Positions 7,166 through 9,579 of a stretch of 9,579 bases of DNA are shown here, in pieces. The stretch is from Planctomycetes bacterium UBA1662 (GTDB lineage: Bacteria; Planctomycetota; UBA8108). Location: contig DCKY01000032.1 of assembly GCA_002320775.1 (NCBI GenBank), forward strand, positions 1 through 9,579. Reading direction: 5' to 3'. Position 1 is the stretch's first letter, and each line of letters starts with the position of its first letter. The notes below the pieces were generated by a model. It saw only the letters and a program-made list of their open reading frames with translations. It made no database searches and was not told the DNA's origin. A program made the translations under genes and the position numbers.

Positions 7166-9579
7166 AAGCCGCTTGCAGGATCCGGCGCCCGCTCTGAACA
7201 GGCTCTTTCAGCGTCTTGAGAAGAAGTATTACAGCTTGCTGGCCTGGCATGGAATCTCGGCGATCTTTCTCATGCTGGCGGCCACGGCCGGTCTCTCCTT
7301 TATCCTGGATTTCACCTTCGAGATGCATTGGACGCTGCGCCTGGCGGTTCTGGCAGCGGCGGCGGCTCTCTGGGTCCGGGTGTTGATCCGGGGGCGAACA
7401 AGGATACGTTCCGCTCTCTCCAGGGAGGATCTTCTCGCCGCGGTCGAGAATAGCTCAGCTGACCTCGAGGGTGAGCTTGCCAATATTGTAGAGCTCCGCG
7501 AAGAGCTTGTCGCTGAGCCGGGGGATGTAGCGAAGCGGTCTGAGCTTGAGAAGGAGCTTTTTGACAGGGCCCTCTCTGAGTCTCAGCAGGCCGTCAACGA
7601 CCTGGAGGTCGGCCGTGTTCTGGCCACCGGCTCGGTACGAAGGAACCAGCTGGCTGCTGTGGGGGCGATCGCCCTCCTGGTTTCCTGTGGACTTCTCTTT
7701 CCCGAGCAGGCGTCGCTCTGGGTTCATCGAAACCTGGCGCTCTCCTCTACCCATTGGCCCCGGGAGACGCATTTTTTCCTCGAACGCGCCGAGCCCGTCT
7801 GGCATCACCCTCGCAAGGCGCGTCTGGATTTGCGCGGCTGGGTAAATGGCAATCCAAGGGATGTGTTCATCGTGGTTGAGTCCGGCGGCAGCAACCGTAA
7901 GAGCCGGCTGGTTCCCGGGATCACTCGTGAGGGGATCTGGCCGACGGCCTCGGCCGTAACCGAGGGCGGCCCCGGCGCGGGGGAAGCGGTCAGCGTCAGG
8001 GCGGCGGCGCTCAGCTACAGCATTCCAAGCGTCCTGGATTCCTTTGATTTCTATTTCTTCGGTGGTGACAACCGCAGCAGGAAAACCAGGGTTGAGGTTC
8101 ATGACCGTCCGAAGGTTGTCTCTTCGGTACTTCGCATCCGCGCTCCTGAACACACCGGGCTTGGCGAGAAAGAGCTCGTGAATCCTGCCGGAGAAATTGA
8201 GGTCATCGCCGGCTCGAAGGTGATTTTCGAGGCGGAGTGCGATGGAGTGCTGAAGAGCGCCTGGGGGAGGTTTGGTGAAGACGGCCAGGTCGAGGCTGAG
8301 CTCCTGGGAGAGAAGGGTTTCAGGTATTCTTTTGAGGTGACAGCGAGCGGCTTTCTCGAGGCTGGAGTGAAGGGCCGCCGGTGGGGGTTTGACAGCGAGG
8401 AGACCCGGCTGGCGCTGGTCGCGTTGCCTGACGCGCAGCCCGAGATCGAGCTGCAGGTCGCGGGAGAGCTCCGGGAGGTCACGCCAGAAGGAAGGGTTGA
8501 GTACAGCCTCCGTGCCAGTGATGATTTCGGCTTCTCGGAGCTGCAGCTTCTCATCGGAGGCCTGCAGGCCGAGACGCTTGAAGACGGCAAGCCGACAGCC
8601 GCTGAGCTCCCCCCCTGGGATGCGGTGAAAACTGATGACGGCATGGTTGTCGACATCAAGGGGACGATCGAACTGGCCCCGCTGGCCCTGGAGCCGGGGA
8701 TGAACATCAGCTTTCGGGCGGTGGTTCGGGATAATGACGGCCCGGGAGGTTATAAGGAAAGCTTCTCCGAGGAGATCAACTTCGCGGTCGTTTCCGCTGA
8801 GAAGCTCAAGGAGAATCTCGACAAGGTGAGGGTGAAGGCCCAGGAGCGTCTCGAAGAGCTGGCCTTCCGTGAAAGTTCGCTGGTCGAAGAACTGCTTCGT
8901 CTCCAGGCTGATCTTTCAGAGCGCCCTGAGATTTCCGCTGGCGGGGAGGGGGAGGCCGGGGAACTGGCGGCAGGTGGAAATCGTGAGCGGGAGGAAGGGG
9001 AGCGGGAAGAGAACAATCCGGAGGGAGAGCTGGTTGAGCTCGCCCGCGCTGAGCCATCGGGGGAAGGTCGGCCATCTTCCCAGGGAGGCAGGGATCCTTC
9101 GCAGGCACAGGGGCGGCCCGGCCAGTCCGGCCGTTCGCCCGCGGGCCAGCAGGGGCAGGACACCCAGGGAGAGCAGGGCGAACGTTCGTCTCGCCAGGAG
9201 CAGGAGGGCGAAGAGTCCGGTGAGCGGGAGCCGCGCGAAGGTGAGGACCCCGGCGAGGAAAGCAGCGAGGGAGAACCGCGTGAAGGTGAGACAGGCGGGC
9301 CGTCCGCGGGTCGTCAGGGCTCTCGCGTGGGAAGACAAGGCCAGCCCGGGCAGTCGGGGCAGGGCCGGCAGTCAGGGGAAGCTGGAGAAAACCCCCGGCA
9401 GGAGAATAGTGAAAGCGCGCAAGCGGATGGTGAACCCCGAGAGGGTGAAGAAGCGGCGGCGCCCCGAGAGGAAGGGGAACGCGCTGAGGAGCCGCAGGTC
9501 GAACAGGGTGAGAGTGAAACGCCCGAGGGTCAGAGGAATTCCGCCGGTACTGGGAGACCCTCCCAGCAGGGAGAACAGC
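7155..9579 (+). CDS. Large DUF4175-like membrane protein with low-complexity tail (3' truncated)
   Basis: The frame is open from ATG 7155 to the window edge: 808 complete codons and no stop. Hydrophobic helices lie at about 28-51, 59-78 and 166-182. The stretch between the second and third helices (82-160) is charged and helical, including SALSREDLLAAVENSSADL. Residues about 200-545 are beta-rich and Ig-like, containing SDDFGF at 455-460 and DNDGPGG at 526-532, motifs that I associate with the DUF4175-like giant proteins of planctomycetes and alphaproteobacteria. Residues 549-590 form a probable coiled coil (EKLKENLDKVRVKAQERLEE region). From S594 the protein becomes a Glu/Gly/Gln/Arg/Ser/Pro-rich tail with no Lys, His, Cys, Met, Phe, Tyr or Trp. 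Homologues often have a further C-terminal part after such a tail; whether this one does cannot be seen. It is the last gene visible of the MoxR/VWA operon. Family assignment is tentative and rests on layout and motifs; the function is unknown. Confidence 0.75.
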   Translation, partial: MKNKSRLQDPAPALNRLFQRLEKKYYSLLAWHGISAIFLMLAATAGLSFILDFTFEMHWTLRLAVLAAAAALWVRVLIRGRTRIRSALSREDLLAAVENSSADLEGELANIVELREELVAEPGDVAKRSELEKELFDRALSESQQAVNDLEVGRVLATGSVRRNQLAAVGAIALLVSCGLLFPEQASLWVHRNLALSSTHWPRETHFFLERAEPVWHHPRKARLDLRGWVNGNPRDVFIVVESGGSNRKSRLVPGITREGIWPTASAVTEGGPGAGEAVSVRAAALSYSIPSVLDSFDFYFFGGDNRSRKTRVEVHDRPKVVSSVLRIRAPEHTGLGEKELVNPAGEIEVIAGSKVIFEAECDGVLKSAWGRFGEDGQVEAELLGEKGFRYSFEVTASGFLEAGVKGRRWGFDSEETRLALVALPDAQPEIELQVAGELREVTPEGRVEYSLRASDDFGFSELQLLIGGLQAETLEDGKPTAAELPPWDAVKTDDGMVVDIKGTIELAPLALEPGMNISFRAVVRDNDGPGGYKESFSEEINFAVVSAEKLKENLDKVRVKAQERLEELAFRESSLVEELLRLQADLSERPEISAGGEGEAGELAAGGNREREEGEREENNPEGELVELARAEPSGEGRPSSQGGRDPSQAQGRPGQSGRSPAGQQGQDTQGEQGERSSRQEQEGEESGEREPREGEDPGEESSEGEPREGETGGPSAGRQGSRVGRQGQPGQSGQGRQSGEAGENPRQENSESAQADGEPREGEEAAAPREEGERAEEPQVEQGESETPEGQRNSAGTGRPSQQGEQ
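8934..9579 (+). repeat. Low-complexity, lysine-free E/G/Q/R/S/P-rich coding tract
   Basis: This tract encodes residues 594-808 of the DUF4175-like protein and continues past the window. The segment is compositionally extreme: all positive charge is from Arg, there are no aromatic residues, and charged EGE/EPREGE blocks alternate with uncharged GQ/SG blocks (for example GRPGQSGRSPAGQQGQ). The hexapeptide EPREGE occurs three times, at 9228-9245, 9273-9290 and 9432-9449, with different codons in each copy. This indicates selection on the protein rather than very recent DNA duplication. Likely an intrinsically disordered spacer or interaction tail. Confidence 0.85.

Noticed and set aside
8099..9338. 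Several Ser/Arg/Pro- or Leu-rich minus-strand frames opposite the DUF4175-like gene
   Set aside because: They are the complement of the beta-rich and low-complexity coding tract and mirror its composition. No start context or domain supports them.
8934..9579. The possibility that the low-complexity tail is a frameshifted or non-coding stretch
   Set aside because: The frame is continuous with the upstream domains without a stop, the codon usage matches the rest of the gene, and the repeated EPREGE motif uses different codons in each copy, so it reads as real protein.

Overview
The window is a gene-dense, high-GC, single-strand stretch: every supported gene is on the + strand, the junctions overlap or leave short gaps (the longest is about 75 nt), and no stretch over 300 nt lacks a gene. 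No tRNA, rRNA, CRISPR array, insertion sequence, terminator or convincing promoter was seen. It reads as the interior of one long operon, with its promoter upstream and its end downstream of the window.

Layout: (1) the 3' end of a prenyltransferase/squalene-cyclase-repeat (alpha/alpha barrel) gene; (2) a MoxR-type AAA+ ATPase whose GTG start overlaps the preceding TGA; (3) a soluble DUF58 protein with an intact von Willebrand A (VWA) metal site; (4) a BatA-type membrane VWA protein of 774 residues; (5) a second membrane VWA protein of 810 residues with nearly the same domain order; (6) the first 808 codons of a very large DUF4175-like membrane protein that passes into a 215-residue, lysine-free, aromatic-free tail rich in Glu, Gly, Gln, Arg, Ser and Pro and is still open at the window edge.

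How they may work together (family knowledge plus inference): MoxR ATPases are chaperone-like and are usually encoded beside DUF58 and VWA proteins. VWA proteins bind a divalent metal through a DxSxS...T...D site (MIDAS) and use it for protein-protein contacts. Here the ATPase and DUF58 protein look cytosolic and the three following proteins are membrane anchored. The likely picture is a membrane complex whose VWA components are remodelled by the ATPase, possibly for envelope maintenance or assembly. No catalytic substrate can be read from the sequence.

Organism: the order prenyltransferase-repeat protein, MoxR, DUF58, BatA-like VWA, VWA/amidotransferase-like protein, giant Gly/Gln/Glu-rich membrane protein is, from memory, typical of Planctomycetota and relatives. 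With the high GC content this suggests a planctomycete or a neighbouring (possibly uncultured) phylum. No phylogenetic marker is present, so this is a moderate-confidence guess.
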